This document shows, in pieces, positions 7,558 to 16,521 of a stretch of DNA of 35,937 nt (position 1 is its first letter; each line of letters opens with the position of its first letter). The notes under the pieces were generated by a model. It did no database searches. It was given only the letters and a program-made list of their open reading frames with translations, and was not told the origin of the DNA. Location of the stretch: the NCBI GenBank assembly GCA_944391475.1, contig CALXTR010000014.1, positions 1 through 35,937 of the forward strand, given 5' to 3'. Source of the DNA: an uncultured Alphaproteobacteria bacterium (GTDB lineage Bacteria; Pseudomonadota; Alphaproteobacteria; RF32; CAG-239). The position numbers and the translations under genes are program-made.

Positions 7558-8634
7558 ATGAGAAATTCGCCCCATATTCATATTTTGGGAGCCGGAATTG
7601 CCGGCTTGTCTGCGGCTTATTATGCTCAAAAATATTTTCCGCGATTAAAGATTAGTGTGTATGAGGCGGCGGCAGTTGCCGGAGGACGTTGTCGGTCATT
7701 TTTTAGTGATAAATTGGGAGTTGAGCTCGACAATGCCACTCATGTAATCTTGGGTGCCAATCGTAGGATTAGAAAATTCTGGACTGCCGATGAGTTTATT
7801 AATAAGCCGAGCTTTTATAATGTCAGCACCGGAAAAACTGACCACCATAGCTTAAAGCACTTAGAGCACTTGTTGGTATCGGTGTATAATACCAAAGGAG
7901 CAGATGTTCCGCTATCTTCTTTGCTCAAGTTAGGCCAAGAGCTGTTCCCGTTTATGCCTCCGCAATTAAAAATATGCTATTCTCGCCAGAATTTGAACCA
8001 ATTGACGATTGAACCGCTGCTCAATTCGTTGCAAGCTGTAGAGATAAACTATGGGTATAGGCTGTTAGAAGTCAAAACAAGGGAGAATAAAATCTGCCAA
8101 CTATGTTTTAATAGAGGCCATGTGGAAGTAGCGCCCCACGATATTGTAATTTCTGCGCTGGATGCCAAAAATTTTGGACGCATTTTCGGTGGTGAGGAGT
8201 TTGAGTATCGGCGGATTATTAATATTTACTACCGCACCAGCCAAAAACTGAGTTTGCCAGGTGGGGTGGATATGTTAGGAGTTGAGGGCGGATTATCACA
8301 TTGGTTGTTTGCCTTGCCCGGACTGTTAGCAGTAACCATCAGCAATGCTCAGGGGATAAAACTTCCCAGAGAGGAATTAGCCAGAACAGTTTGGCAAGAA
8401 GTAAGCAAGATAAGAGGGGTAAGTGGAGCGTTTTTGCCCCCATGGGAAGTTTTGGATTATCCGCGCGCCACCATAGCCCAAGATAAGGCTAATAATCAAA
8501 AACGCCCGCACACGGCGCAAGGCGCTTTTGATAATTTGTATTTGGCCGGAGATTGGAGCATGAAAAATTGGCCTTGTAGCCTTGAAGCCGCTTTTTGCTC
8601 CGGTTTAAGAGCGGTTAAAACCGCCTTAAAGTAA
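7558..8634 (+). CDS. hpnE: HpnE, hydroxysqualene dehydroxylase (FAD-dependent)
   Basis: HpnE reduces hydroxysqualene to squalene, completing the three-step bacterial route. It begins with a dinucleotide-binding GAGIAGLSAAYYAQ (11-24), then YEAAAVAGGRCRSF, and ends with the FAD-closing LYLAGDWSMKNWPCSLEAAF typical of phytoene-desaturase-like oxidases. At 358 aa it is shorter than the roughly 400-450 aa usual for HpnE; the shortening seems to lie in the middle substrate-binding part, and the frame is intact. It starts 1 bp after hpnD with no strong ribosome site, so coupling is likely. Its last 9 bp overlap the end of elbB on the other strand. Confidence 0.9.
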   Translation: MRNSPHIHILGAGIAGLSAAYYAQKYFPRLKISVYEAAAVAGGRCRSFFSDKLGVELDNATHVILGANRRIRKFWTADEFINKPSFYNVSTGKTDHHSLKHLEHLLVSVYNTKGADVPLSSLLKLGQELFPFMPPQLKICYSRQNLNQLTIEPLLNSLQAVEINYGYRLLEVKTRENKICQLCFNRGHVEVAPHDIVISALDAKNFGRIFGGEEFEYRRIINIYYRTSQKLSLPGGVDMLGVEGGLSHWLFALPGLLAVTISNAQGIKLPREELARTVWQEVSKIRGVSGAFLPPWEVLDYPRATIAQDKANNQKRPHTAQGAFDNLYLAGDWSMKNWPCSLEAAFCSGLRAVKTALK

Positions 8635-9297
8635 ATCAATCATTGCATTAACCAAATTTTGTGTACCGGCAGCCACTTCCTTGATAGATTTTGCGAGCAT
8701 ATAGCAAGGTGTGGTCACAATGCGGTTTTCTTCATCAATGCAAACTTCTGTTGCTTGGCAAATCTTATGATGAGCGCCCATTTTTTCAATCCCGGCAGCC
8801 ACTCCTTGGTCTTTACCGATGGTAACGCTTACACCTTTGGGGCCGAGTACCCTAGCAATAATTGTTGGGGCAATACACATTGCGCCAATCACAATCCCTT
8901 GTTTGTAGCTTTCTTCAACCACACGGCGAACTTCATCGTTGACTTCACAGTCTGGTCCTTTTTCTGCTGCATTGCAAAGGTTCATGGCCGCACCCATTCC
9001 GCCCGGAAAGATGATGCCATCAAAATCTTGAGCCCGAAACTCGCTTAAATCGGCAATATCACCGCGGGCAATTCTAGCCGATTCGGATAACACATTCCGA
9101 TTGTCATCATCACCCAAAAGTGCAATTGCTTGTCCGGAGAAATGATCAATTGTCTTGGCTTGCGGAATGTTTGGTGCAAAGCATTTATATTCCACTCCGG
9201 CTAAATCTAAGGCAAGTAGTGTAGTTACAGCCTCGTGGATTTCGGAGCCGTCATATACTCCACACCCGGAAAGAATAACTCCAAATTGTATTGTCAT
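8626..9297 (-). CDS. elbB: ElbB, DJ-1/PfpI-like isoprenoid-associated protein
   Basis: ElbB (enhancing lycopene biosynthesis protein 2) belongs to the DJ-1/PfpI superfamily; E. coli ElbB has glyoxalase activity, and its link to isoprenoids comes from lycopene overproduction screens. The 223-aa protein shows GVILSGCGVYDGSEIHE near the start, IIFPGGMGAAMNL (95-107), and the nucleophile elbow with C141 in GAMCIAPT. AGGAG is placed well before the ATG. It converges on the squalene operon, which gives the isoprenoid link some context even though it is not co-transcribed. Confidence 0.92.
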   Translation of the reverse strand: MTIQFGVILSGCGVYDGSEIHEAVTTLLALDLAGVEYKCFAPNIPQAKTIDHFSGQAIALLGDDDNRNVLSESARIARGDIADLSEFRAQDFDGIIFPGGMGAAMNLCNAAEKGPDCEVNDEVRRVVEESYKQGIVIGAMCIAPTIIARVLGPKGVSVTIGKDQGVAAGIEKMGAHHKICQATEVCIDEENRIVTTPCYMLAKSIKEVAAGTQNLVNAMIDLL

Positions 9298-9415
9298 AGC
9301 AATTTTTCTCCTTATAATAAAAATGTTGTTTACAATACCAAATAAACTTCCTAAATTGAAACGTAATTAATATATAACCTGATTTATTTTATAAGACAAG
9401 AAATAGGAACTATTT

Positions 9416-10687
9416 ATGCATTTTGAAATCACGGTACTACCAAACGGGTTGCGCGTTATTAGTTCAGAGCGCCCGGAACTCGAAACTGTCTCCGTTGGTG
9501 TTTGGGTAAAGACGGGTGCTGCCTGCGAAACCAAGGAAATGAGCGGTATTTCTCATTTCTTGGAACATATGGTTTTTAAGGGTACACAAACTCGTAGTTT
9601 GGAAGACATTTCAGACCAAATCGAAAATGCCGGAGGTCAGATAAATGCCTATACCGCCCGCGAGTTTACGGCTTTTTACGCCCGTATGCTAAAAGACGAT
9701 GCAGAGTTGGCACTAGATGTAATTGCCGATATGTTATTGCACCCCTCATTTCCCCAAGCGGAGCTAGATAAAGAACGCGACGTGGTTATCCAAGAGATAA
9801 AGCAGGGTATAGATGCCTCCGATGAGGTTGTTTTTGACTATATGCAGGAACAAGCTTTCCCCAAGCAAGGATTGGGTAGTAATATCTTGGGACCTGAGGA
9901 GAATATTCGCCGCTTTAGCCGTGATGATTTGTATGGATATTTAGAAAGCCATTATGCTGCTGAGAATATGGTGGTTTGTGCGGTGGGTAACATTCGTCAC
10001 GAACAGCTGGTGCAATATACCAAAGCGCGTTTTTTAGAGCTGCGTTCCAAAGTGTCGTTTAAGGCGGATAAACAGTGCTATGTCGGTGGTTGGAAAGCAG
10101 AAAAAAGAGAAATCGAACAAGCCCATATTGCCGTTGGTTTTGAATCATTTCCATATTACAATAACAAATACTTTGCTGCCATGCTGTTGTCAAATGTCTT
10201 AGGTGGTGGCACCTCTTCGCGCTTGTTTAGAGAGATAAGAGACAAGCGAGGCTTGGTCTATTCGGTTTATAGTTTTGCCAATTCGCACACCGGCACAGGT
10301 TTGCTTGGTATATATGCCGGAACGTCTTCCAGCGAAATCCCGGTCTTAATGCCGGTGCTCTGCGATGAGATAAAACGAATTTGTAATGAGAAGGTCACCG
10401 CTCAAGAGTTGCAAAGAGCACAGGTCCAGATGAAATCAGCAATTTTAATGGGTATGGAAAGTTCTTCTTCGGTTAGTGAGGTTTTGGCCCGCCAACATTT
10501 GATTTATAATCGAATTATTCCAACCAAAGAGATGATTGAACAAATTGAGAATGTGAGCGCTGAAGACATCTTGCAAACTGCTCAGCATATATTTGGCTCG
10601 CGCCCGAGTTATGCGCTGGTTGGCGCGTTTGATGAGTATATGAGTTATGACGAGTTAGCCAACTGCTTGCAGGTGAAAAATGCTTAA
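9416..10687 (+). CDS. M16-family zinc peptidase (processing-peptidase-like)
   Basis: A single-chain M16 (pitrilysin clan) peptidase of 423 aa. The inverted zinc motif HFLEH is at 47-51 (H47, H51 bind zinc, E50 is catalytic) and the third ligand is E127 in VIQEIKQ. The C-terminal half carries GGGTSSRLFREIRDKRGLVYSV, the conserved Arg-Tyr region of the inactive half. Alphaproteobacterial members of this type are the closest bacterial relatives of mitochondrial processing peptidase; substrates are poorly known. No signal peptide is visible, so it is probably cytoplasmic. Its end overlaps the start of ispH by 8 bp, so the two are coupled. Confidence 0.93.
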   Translation: MHFEITVLPNGLRVISSERPELETVSVGVWVKTGAACETKEMSGISHFLEHMVFKGTQTRSLEDISDQIENAGGQINAYTAREFTAFYARMLKDDAELALDVIADMLLHPSFPQAELDKERDVVIQEIKQGIDASDEVVFDYMQEQAFPKQGLGSNILGPEENIRRFSRDDLYGYLESHYAAENMVVCAVGNIRHEQLVQYTKARFLELRSKVSFKADKQCYVGGWKAEKREIEQAHIAVGFESFPYYNNKYFAAMLLSNVLGGGTSSRLFREIRDKRGLVYSVYSFANSHTGTGLLGIYAGTSSSEIPVLMPVLCDEIKRICNEKVTAQELQRAQVQMKSAILMGMESSSSVSEVLARQHLIYNRIIPTKEMIEQIENVSAEDILQTAQHIFGSRPSYALVGAFDEYMSYDELANCLQVKNA

Positions 10688-11603
10688 TATCTATTTAGCC
10701 TCACCGCGCGGCTTTTGTTCTGGGGTCAGACGGGCGGTTGGTATCGTTGAAGATTGCCTAAAAGACTATGGAGCACCGATATATGTGCTCCATGAGATTG
10801 TTCACAATCGCCATGTGGTTTCAGATTTGGAGCGCCAAGGTGTGGTTTTTGTGGAGAGCTTGGATGATGCAGATATTACTCGTCCGCTTATTTTTTCGGC
10901 TCACGGTGTATCAGAAACAGTAGTAAAAAAGGCACAAGATATGGGCTTTAAGACCTTAATTGATGCCACTTGCCCCTTGGTTGCCAAGGTCCATCGCCAA
11001 ATCCGTAAATATGCGCAAGAGAAGCTGAATATTGTGGTTATAGGAAAGTCCGAACACCCCGAAATTATCGGTACTGTAGGGCAAATTCCCAACTATAAAC
11101 AAGTTCGGGTGATTAAGAAGATAGAAGACATTGCAAGTCTGCCCTTTGATAAAGAATCCCCAATTGGCTTTGTTACCCAAACCACATTGTCGGTGTCAGA
11201 TACCAAAGAACTTATCTGTGAGTTGCAACAGAAATATCCCAAACTTTCCGCACTCAAAAAAGATGATATCTGCTATGCCACCACCAACCGCCAAGCTGCG
11301 GTTAGGGCTTTGGCTCAAGAATGCCGCGTGGTGGTGATTTTGGGCTCCAAAAATTCTTCCAATTCCAAACAACTACAAAATGTAGCGCTTCAAAGCGGCG
11401 CAAGTAAAGCTTTTTTGATTGATGATAAAAGTGAGTTCCCGTGGGATTGTCTGCAAGCCGAAGACAGTTTAGGCATTAGCGCTGGCGCCTCCGCTCCCGA
11501 ATATTTGGTTCAAGAATTGCTTACCGAACTTCAAAATCGTTATGAGAATATTAAGGTTCATGATGTAATAATAGCCACAGAAAATATTACATTTAAACAC
11601 TAG
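10680..11603 (+). CDS. ispH: IspH, 4-hydroxy-3-methylbut-2-enyl diphosphate reductase
   Basis: IspH is the last enzyme of the MEP pathway and makes IPP and DMAPP with an iron-sulfur cluster. All three cluster cysteines are present: C13 (PRGFCSGV), C98 (DATCPLV) and C198 (DDICYATTNRQ). The substrate-binding histidines H42, H75 and H126 and the TQTTLS motif (167-172) are also there. Length 307 aa is typical. The ATG lies inside the end of the M16 gene with AGGTGA upstream. The supply of isoprenoid units relates it to the nearby hpnCDE genes, though they are separate transcription units. Confidence 0.96.
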   Translation: MLNIYLASPRGFCSGVRRAVGIVEDCLKDYGAPIYVLHEIVHNRHVVSDLERQGVVFVESLDDADITRPLIFSAHGVSETVVKKAQDMGFKTLIDATCPLVAKVHRQIRKYAQEKLNIVVIGKSEHPEIIGTVGQIPNYKQVRVIKKIEDIASLPFDKESPIGFVTQTTLSVSDTKELICELQQKYPKLSALKKDDICYATTNRQAAVRALAQECRVVVILGSKNSSNSKQLQNVALQSGASKAFLIDDKSEFPWDCLQAEDSLGISAGASAPEYLVQELLTELQNRYENIKVHDVIIATENITFKH

Positions 11604-11615
11604 GTAGGAGGGGCT

Positions 11616-12680
11616 ATGTCGCGCGCAGAAGACATTTTTCAAAAACTAATATATTTTGGCGAAGACGCGATAGATGAGTTTATCCTGACATCACAAACCG
11701 AAGAGCTGTTTTTAGATTTTAAGCAGGCCGTATCATCAGGCAAAAATTTTACCTCTCTTCACCGCGATGACCGCAAAAATCTGGCTAAAGCAATTTCCGG
11801 ATTTGGCAATTCTGAAGGTGGTGTAATTGTTTGGGGAGTGGAGTGCTCGCGCGATATTGAGATTGGCGATGTCGCAAAGGCAAAAGTTAAGGTTAAAAAT
11901 GTGCACCGTTTTTTAAGCTGGCTCGAGAATGCCATTTCCGGCTGCACCATACCCAGCCATAATAAGGTTCGCAATCATATTGTGAGTTGCGATGAAAATG
12001 GAGATGGCTTTGTCGCAACTTATATCCCCAAATGTGAGATTGCTCCGCTGATGACCACGGTAGGTAGTACCATATACATTCGCTCCGGCTCCAATAACGT
12101 ACCAGCACCATATTCGGTCATTGCCGGAATGTTCGGTCGCCGTCCTCAGCCCAATGTGGAGTTGAACTTTGGCAGCCAAAATCTAGAGGTTTTAGAAAAT
12201 GTGGACGAGGATATGTTATATCCTAACAGCATAGATAATCCGCCTGATAAATATATCAAAATTAGCTTCTCGCTTAATTGCTGCAACAATAGTAATGTCA
12301 TTGCACGCGAGCTTTATCTGTCCTGTACGGTAGGTTCCACCGGAAGCGAATATAACAAGATACGTTTTTTGAACTATAACCAGATGGACTCAATCCCCGG
12401 CATTGATGGTCAGCTCAATTTGATAACCAGACCGGAGTTGCGTTTGCCGCCGCGCGGAGTAATAAAATTTACCACCGTTAACATCATATTATCGCCATAT
12501 GCAGAAGAAGACTTGATGTTAGATGGAGTTGCCGGAGCCGATGGCACGGCGCCCAAAGAGTTCCGCCTCCATGTTCCTAAAAACAAGCTCCGTTCTTTTG
12601 TCGCAAAAGCTCTCAAAGAAGATGCTGGCGAGCATATTTTGCTGCAAGAATTTTTGAGTGAATTTTTGCAAAAGGAGTGA
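11616..12680 (+). CDS. AlbA_2/Schlafen-like domain protein
   Basis: Residues about 28-155 look like the AlbA_2 (Schlafen AlbA-like) putative nucleic-acid or nucleotide-binding domain: an EELFLDFKQ strand, then [26 protein letters not shown] (51-76), the family's most conserved stretch, and later [19 protein letters not shown]. The remaining 200 residues match nothing I know and look beta-rich. Members occur as transcription regulators and in some defence genes; the role here is unknown. A strong AGGAGG precedes the ATG. It sits 12 bp after ispH and 2 bp before rnhA, so it appears to be part of a housekeeping operon rather than a mobile insertion. Confidence 0.78.
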   Translation: MSRAEDIFQKLIYFGEDAIDEFILTSQTEELFLDFKQAVSSGKNFTSLHRDDRKNLAKAISGFGNSEGGVIVWGVECSRDIEIGDVAKAKVKVKNVHRFLSWLENAISGCTIPSHNKVRNHIVSCDENGDGFVATYIPKCEIAPLMTTVGSTIYIRSGSNNVPAPYSVIAGMFGRRPQPNVELNFGSQNLEVLENVDEDMLYPNSIDNPPDKYIKISFSLNCCNNSNVIARELYLSCTVGSTGSEYNKIRFLNYNQMDSIPGIDGQLNLITRPELRLPPRGVIKFTTVNIILSPYAEEDLMLDGVAGADGTAPKEFRLHVPKNKLRSFVAKALKEDAGEHILLQEFLSEFLQKE

Positions 12681-12682
12681 TA

Positions 12683-13117
12683 ATGCCGATTTTAGAGATT
12701 TATACGGACGGAGCCTGTTCGGGCAACCCCGGAGCCGGAGGCTGGGGTGCAATTTTGCGCTATGGCACGGTCGAAAAAGAACTAAGCGGAGCCGAAAAAG
12801 AGACCACCAACAACCGCATGGAGTTAACCGCAGTAATAGAGGCCCTAAAAGCCCTTCACCGCGACTGTGAGATTGTCATTCATACTGATAGCCGCTATGT
12901 TATGGATGGTGTAACCTCATGGCTCCCAAATTGGAAAAAGAACAATTGGCGCACCAGCAATAAGAAATCGGCGGTTAAGAATGTTGACTTGTGGCAAGAG
13001 CTTGATACTTTGCTCACTAAACATCAGGTTCGCTGGATTTGGGTCAAGGGGCATAACGGCCACCCCGAAAACGAGCGGGTCGACAAGCTTGCTCGCGATG
13101 CTATCAAGACCATATAA
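12683..13117 (+). CDS. rnhA: Ribonuclease HI
   Basis: Degrades the RNA strand of RNA-DNA hybrids. The 144-aa protein keeps the full active site, with D9, E47, D69, H124 and D134 in the expected contexts ([41 protein letters not shown]). The basic-protrusion helix ([16 protein letters not shown]) is present. I choose ATG 12683 because AAAGGAG lies 5 bases upstream; the GTG at 12677 falls inside that site. It starts 2 bp after the AlbA_2 gene, so it is probably translated from the same message. Confidence 0.96.
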   Translation: MPILEIYTDGACSGNPGAGGWGAILRYGTVEKELSGAEKETTNNRMELTAVIEALKALHRDCEIVIHTDSRYVMDGVTSWLPNWKKNNWRTSNKKSAVKNVDLWQELDTLLTKHQVRWIWVKGHNGHPENERVDKLARDAIKTI

Positions 13118-13195
13118 ACTGCCAATAGCAAATTAATTGCCTAAAATCAGATAAATGCGGTGTGTTTTGTAACAAAAAGTTCACACTTGCCTCCC

Positions 13196-13224
13196 TTGAC
13201 TAAATTGACATAACATGTTATTGT
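13196..13224 (+). promoter_or_regulatory. Predicted promoter of the 134-aa gene
   Basis: TTGACT (13196-13201) and TATTGT (13219-13224) are 17 bp apart. An alternative set is TTGACA (13205-13210) with TCTAGT 17 bp later. Either would start transcription about 20-35 bp before the ribosome site AGGAAG. Confidence 0.45.
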
Positions 13225-13263
13225 TTGTCTAGTTTTTCAATAAACCAATAAGGAAGAGTGGAG

Positions 13264-13668
13264 ATGAATAGCCAAACCCACCAAAATATTTCTGGTGCTA
13301 TAATTTTTTTGGAAGAACATTGCCAAGGAGATTATTGCATTAGCCGCAACCGCATTATCTACAATCATAACCTTCGTATCCCCGACATTAAAGGCATCTC
13401 AAACGTTAACTTAAGCGTAGTTGATGTCAAAGGAATTGTCATGGTCAGCGCTAAAGACAAGCTCAAATTTGAGTATTTGCCAACAGCCGAAGGATATTAT
13501 GGTTTGAACCCTAATAATCTAAGCTTTGACAAAGGCACTAAAGTTAGTCGCAAGCAGCTCGAAGCCAAAGGTTTCTCTAAAAAGTTCTGCCACGAAATTA
13601 GCCGTCGGCAGTTTTTTAATTTTTTGAACCAATTGCCATCGCGTCTTGGAAAAATGTTTAGTTTTTAA
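13264..13668 (+). CDS. Hypothetical protein, 134 aa
   Basis: Not recognised. I start at the ATG giving MNSQTHQNIS, 7 bases after AGGAAG; a GTG 6 bp upstream is less likely. The protein is soluble, basic toward the C-terminus (SRKQLEAKGFSKKFCHEISRRQFF) and beta-rich in the middle (LSVVDVKGIVMVSAKDKLKFEYL). No signal peptide or membrane segment is seen. It has its own promoter-like site and 140 bp of upstream spacer. Its last 11 bp overlap the 3' end of the convergent DsbD-like gene. Confidence 0.7.
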   Translation: MNSQTHQNISGAIIFLEEHCQGDYCISRNRIIYNHNLRIPDIKGISNVNLSVVDVKGIVMVSAKDKLKFEYLPTAEGYYGLNPNNLSFDKGTKVSRKQLEAKGFSKKFCHEISRRQFFNFLNQLPSRLGKMFSF

Positions 13669-16426
13669 TCGGCTCATCATTGGCTTGGTTTTTAAAGCGT
13701 ACATCACGAATAAGCTTGGCAAAATCGCTTTCGTTTAAGATTTCCGGCAGCACCATTCCGTTTGGAAATTTGGGGCTATATAGGATATAAAACGGCAAGC
13801 CTTTCCGTCCGTATTTTTCCATAAAGTTGAGTGTTTCTGGATCATAGTCGGTCCAATCTGTTCTAAGGATAACCAGCCGATTATTTTCCACCATGTTGCG
13901 AGTTTTGTAATTATTAAGCGTCACAAAATCATTAAACTTGCAGGTCAAACACCAGTCGGCACCAACTGCAATCAGCACCGCTTTATTGTCTTTGAGATAT
14001 TGTCGAATTTCTGCTTGTTTTTCGGTGCTGATAGGCAAGTTCTGATGATTGTTTTGAGGGCTAAGTTTGTGGCTTGAGACATCATACAGCCCTCCACCCA
14101 CAATGATAATACTTAACCCTATCACAATATATCCCAACCACTTAATAACCTCCTGACGCACTTTCAGCGGTTCACTGCGCTTGTCAATTTCATCGGCTAC
14201 CACCTTGTAAAATCCCCATAGAGCAGCAAACATCAATAAATACAATCCGGCACGCAACACTGCACTAAAGGCGGTTTGTGCTGCCAAAATCGAAAGCAAC
14301 CAAATCAGTGTCATCAAAAGCATTATAAACATTAAGGCATTTAGTGCCTGCAGCCATTTTCCAGGATGAGGAATTAGTTCGGCATATTGAGGTTTGATGA
14401 CCAGACAGATATAAGGTAAGGACAAGCCCAAACCAACGGCAGCCATAATGATAATAATATCGCTATATGATCCTGCAAGCGCAAAACCTATTGCAGTTCC
14501 GAGATAAGGCGCGCTGCACGGTGTGGAGAGCAAGACCAATAGCAAACCGGTCAAAAAGTTGAGCATATCTTCACTCTTGGTTTGTGATCGCAAGAGCTTG
14601 TCTGCCCATTGCGGAGCCCCAATATTGATTATTCCCGCAATTTGGAGCATAAAAACAATCAAGACAAAAGACATGATAAGTAAGAACGAAGTGCTTTGGA
14701 ACTGCATTCCCCAGCCCAGAGCATAGCCAAGCAATTTTAGCAAAATAAGCAAGCCGATTACGATAAGAAAAGCAACCGCCAAGCCCAAACAGGTAAAGAA
14801 GAAACCTCTTCGCACTTTGGTAGGATTACTACCGCCAAATTTGGTAATTGCCAATATTTTTAGCGCCAGCACCGGAAACACGCAAGGCATGAAGTTAAGG
14901 ATAAAACCACCCAGAACCGCAAGCGCCAATATACCCAAACTTAGCTCCGGCAATTGCGTATCAAAAAACGATGCCAGATGAGGGGTTATCATTGTACGAA
15001 TAGTGTTGATGTCATCAAGCTTGGCGGTAACCTCAAAATTTCTTTCTGCAAGGCTAATCGTTGGGTCTTGTGGAGTGAGCAATACCTCAATTTCATCATC
15101 ATTCACGCTGATTAAAGGTGGGTTAAACAAGATGCCATCATCACTATTGATAAAAAATTCAAACTTTTCAGCCGATTTTTTAGCGCTAAAAGTAATTTTA
15201 AGTAATTGCTTTTGGTCTTGAGCATCATACACCGCAGCTTTTTCTATCTTAAGCTTCGGGGTTTCATTTTTAGGCAAGACATTAAAGTTTTGCTCTACAT
15301 AGTTATACATAGTAGAGAGTTCAGATTTTCCGCTGTTTAAGGTTAGCTGTGGTGAAACAGTTTGACTATGGCATTTATTCTGGAGGTCACAAAGTGTAAG
15401 GTTAACCACGGCAGTAAGTTTAAGGGGTTTAGTTTTGTCTTGCGCACTTAGCTCTACTGGCACCAAGAATATGCCGGCATATCCGGCCAAATTTTCGCCG
15501 CTTTCGGGAACATAGAAATGCATTGGCACAGGGCGAAACACCTTGACTTGCTGTAAATTTTCAGACTGATTGAAATCAATCTCAAAACTTTTGTTACCCT
15601 TATCGGGAATAATAAAACCTGCTTGAGGATATAAGGCTACAGCCGCTTTGATAGGAGCTTTATCACCGATAGCGGTTTGCGCGCTGATAATTCGAGCCTG
15701 AATTTTTCCGTTTTCTACCCATTTCCCCACACCTTCACGCCCACTAAATGGGTCGTCATAGATGCTGTTGTAAAAAGGAATTTTTTGAATATCAAGTTTT
15801 CCAAGCTGGCTTTGCAGCTCTTCAAATTTTAGCTGAGTGGCAGATTTTTGTTGTGCGTATTCCAATGATGCCTTGATAGCCTTAAAGTTTTTCTTATCCG
15901 AGGCATAAGGAATTACCTTTTTAGGATCATAAATAACAATCAGCTCATTATCCGATTCGATATAAGGCTCGTTATAAGGTTCCAGTTCTTTAACATCCAC
16001 AATCAGCGGCGGGTCTTCTGGTACCAGAGCTTTAGATTGGAACTTTTTGATTAAATCACGTATTCCTCGATAATTTTTAATCACAAAGCGCATATACTCT
16101 TCTTGGTCATATAGCTTTTGAGGAGAAAGCCTCGGCAAGAGTTTGTGAATTTCCTCTTTGAGGTCGCCATCAATGGCATCACCGGGAAATGTCTGGTCGA
16201 TATGGCGATAAATCTTAAACAGGCGGATCCAATATTCTTCCAAGCCCGAAGAAGTGTGCGACAGCGGATCATCGCTTGGCCGTAAAGGTACAACCTCCAA
16301 ATCATCAGTGGCTAAAAATTCCAGCAATGAAGGTTTATCTTGAGGTTGGGTTGTAGTTTCACTGGCTCTCAAGTTAAGCGGCAGCATTAAAAATACCAAC
16401 CAAAGTATAAATAAATTTTTCCGCAT
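13658..16426 (-). CDS. DsbD/ScsB-family thiol:disulfide transporter with long N-terminal extension
   Basis: Moves reducing power from cytoplasmic thioredoxin across the inner membrane to periplasmic thiol proteins. Order in the 922 residues: signal peptide (1-21); an unfamiliar largely helical region (about 30-230); a DsbD-alpha-like beta domain (about 235-480) with CDLQNKC (C346, C352); a membrane domain (about 495-780) with the paired cysteines C515 (NFMPCVFP) and C637 (STPCSAP); and a C-terminal thioredoxin domain with DWCLTCK (C826, C829). All three redox pairs are present, so it should be active. E. coli DsbD is about 565 aa, so this is far longer, even beyond ScsB-like proteins. The 3' end overlaps the convergent 134-aa gene by 11 bp. 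Confidence 0.9.
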   Translation of the reverse strand: MRKNLFILWLVFLMLPLNLRASETTTQPQDKPSLLEFLATDDLEVVPLRPSDDPLSHTSSGLEEYWIRLFKIYRHIDQTFPGDAIDGDLKEEIHKLLPRLSPQKLYDQEEYMRFVIKNYRGIRDLIKKFQSKALVPEDPPLIVDVKELEPYNEPYIESDNELIVIYDPKKVIPYASDKKNFKAIKASLEYAQQKSATQLKFEELQSQLGKLDIQKIPFYNSIYDDPFSGREGVGKWVENGKIQARIISAQTAIGDKAPIKAAVALYPQAGFIIPDKGNKSFEIDFNQSENLQQVKVFRPVPMHFYVPESGENLAGYAGIFLVPVELSAQDKTKPLKLTAVVNLTLCDLQNKCHSQTVSPQLTLNSGKSELSTMYNYVEQNFNVLPKNETPKLKIEKAAVYDAQDQKQLLKITFSAKKSAEKFEFFINSDDGILFNPPLISVNDDEIEVLLTPQDPTISLAERNFEVTAKLDDINTIRTMITPHLASFFDTQLPELSLGILALAVLGGFILNFMPCVFPVLALKILAITKFGGSNPTKVRRGFFFTCLGLAVAFLIVIGLLILLKLLGYALGWGMQFQSTSFLLIMSFVLIVFMLQIAGIINIGAPQWADKLLRSQTKSEDMLNFLTGLLLVLLSTPCSAPYLGTAIGFALAGSYSDIIIIMAAVGLGLSLPYICLVIKPQYAELIPHPGKWLQALNALMFIMLLMTLIWLLSILAAQTAFSAVLRAGLYLLMFAALWGFYKVVADEIDKRSEPLKVRQEVIKWLGYIVIGLSIIIVGGGLYDVSSHKLSPQNNHQNLPISTEKQAEIRQYLKDNKAVLIAVGADWCLTCKFNDFVTLNNYKTRNMVENNRLVILRTDWTDYDPETLNFMEKYGRKGLPFYILYSPKFPNGMVLPEILNESDFAKLIRDVRFKNQANDEPIKN

Positions 16427-16521
16427 CTGTTTTAATTTCTTTTCAAATAACTATTTTTAAGCTACAATAAACTATGTAATATAATAAGTAATCTGTAAAC
16501 AAAGAATTTTGAGTTAAGAAG

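Noticed and set aside
11616..12680. AlbA_2 gene as part of a defence island
   Set aside because: Its neighbours are ispH and rnhA with operon-like spacing, and base composition is not visibly different, so the sequence gives no support for a defence island.
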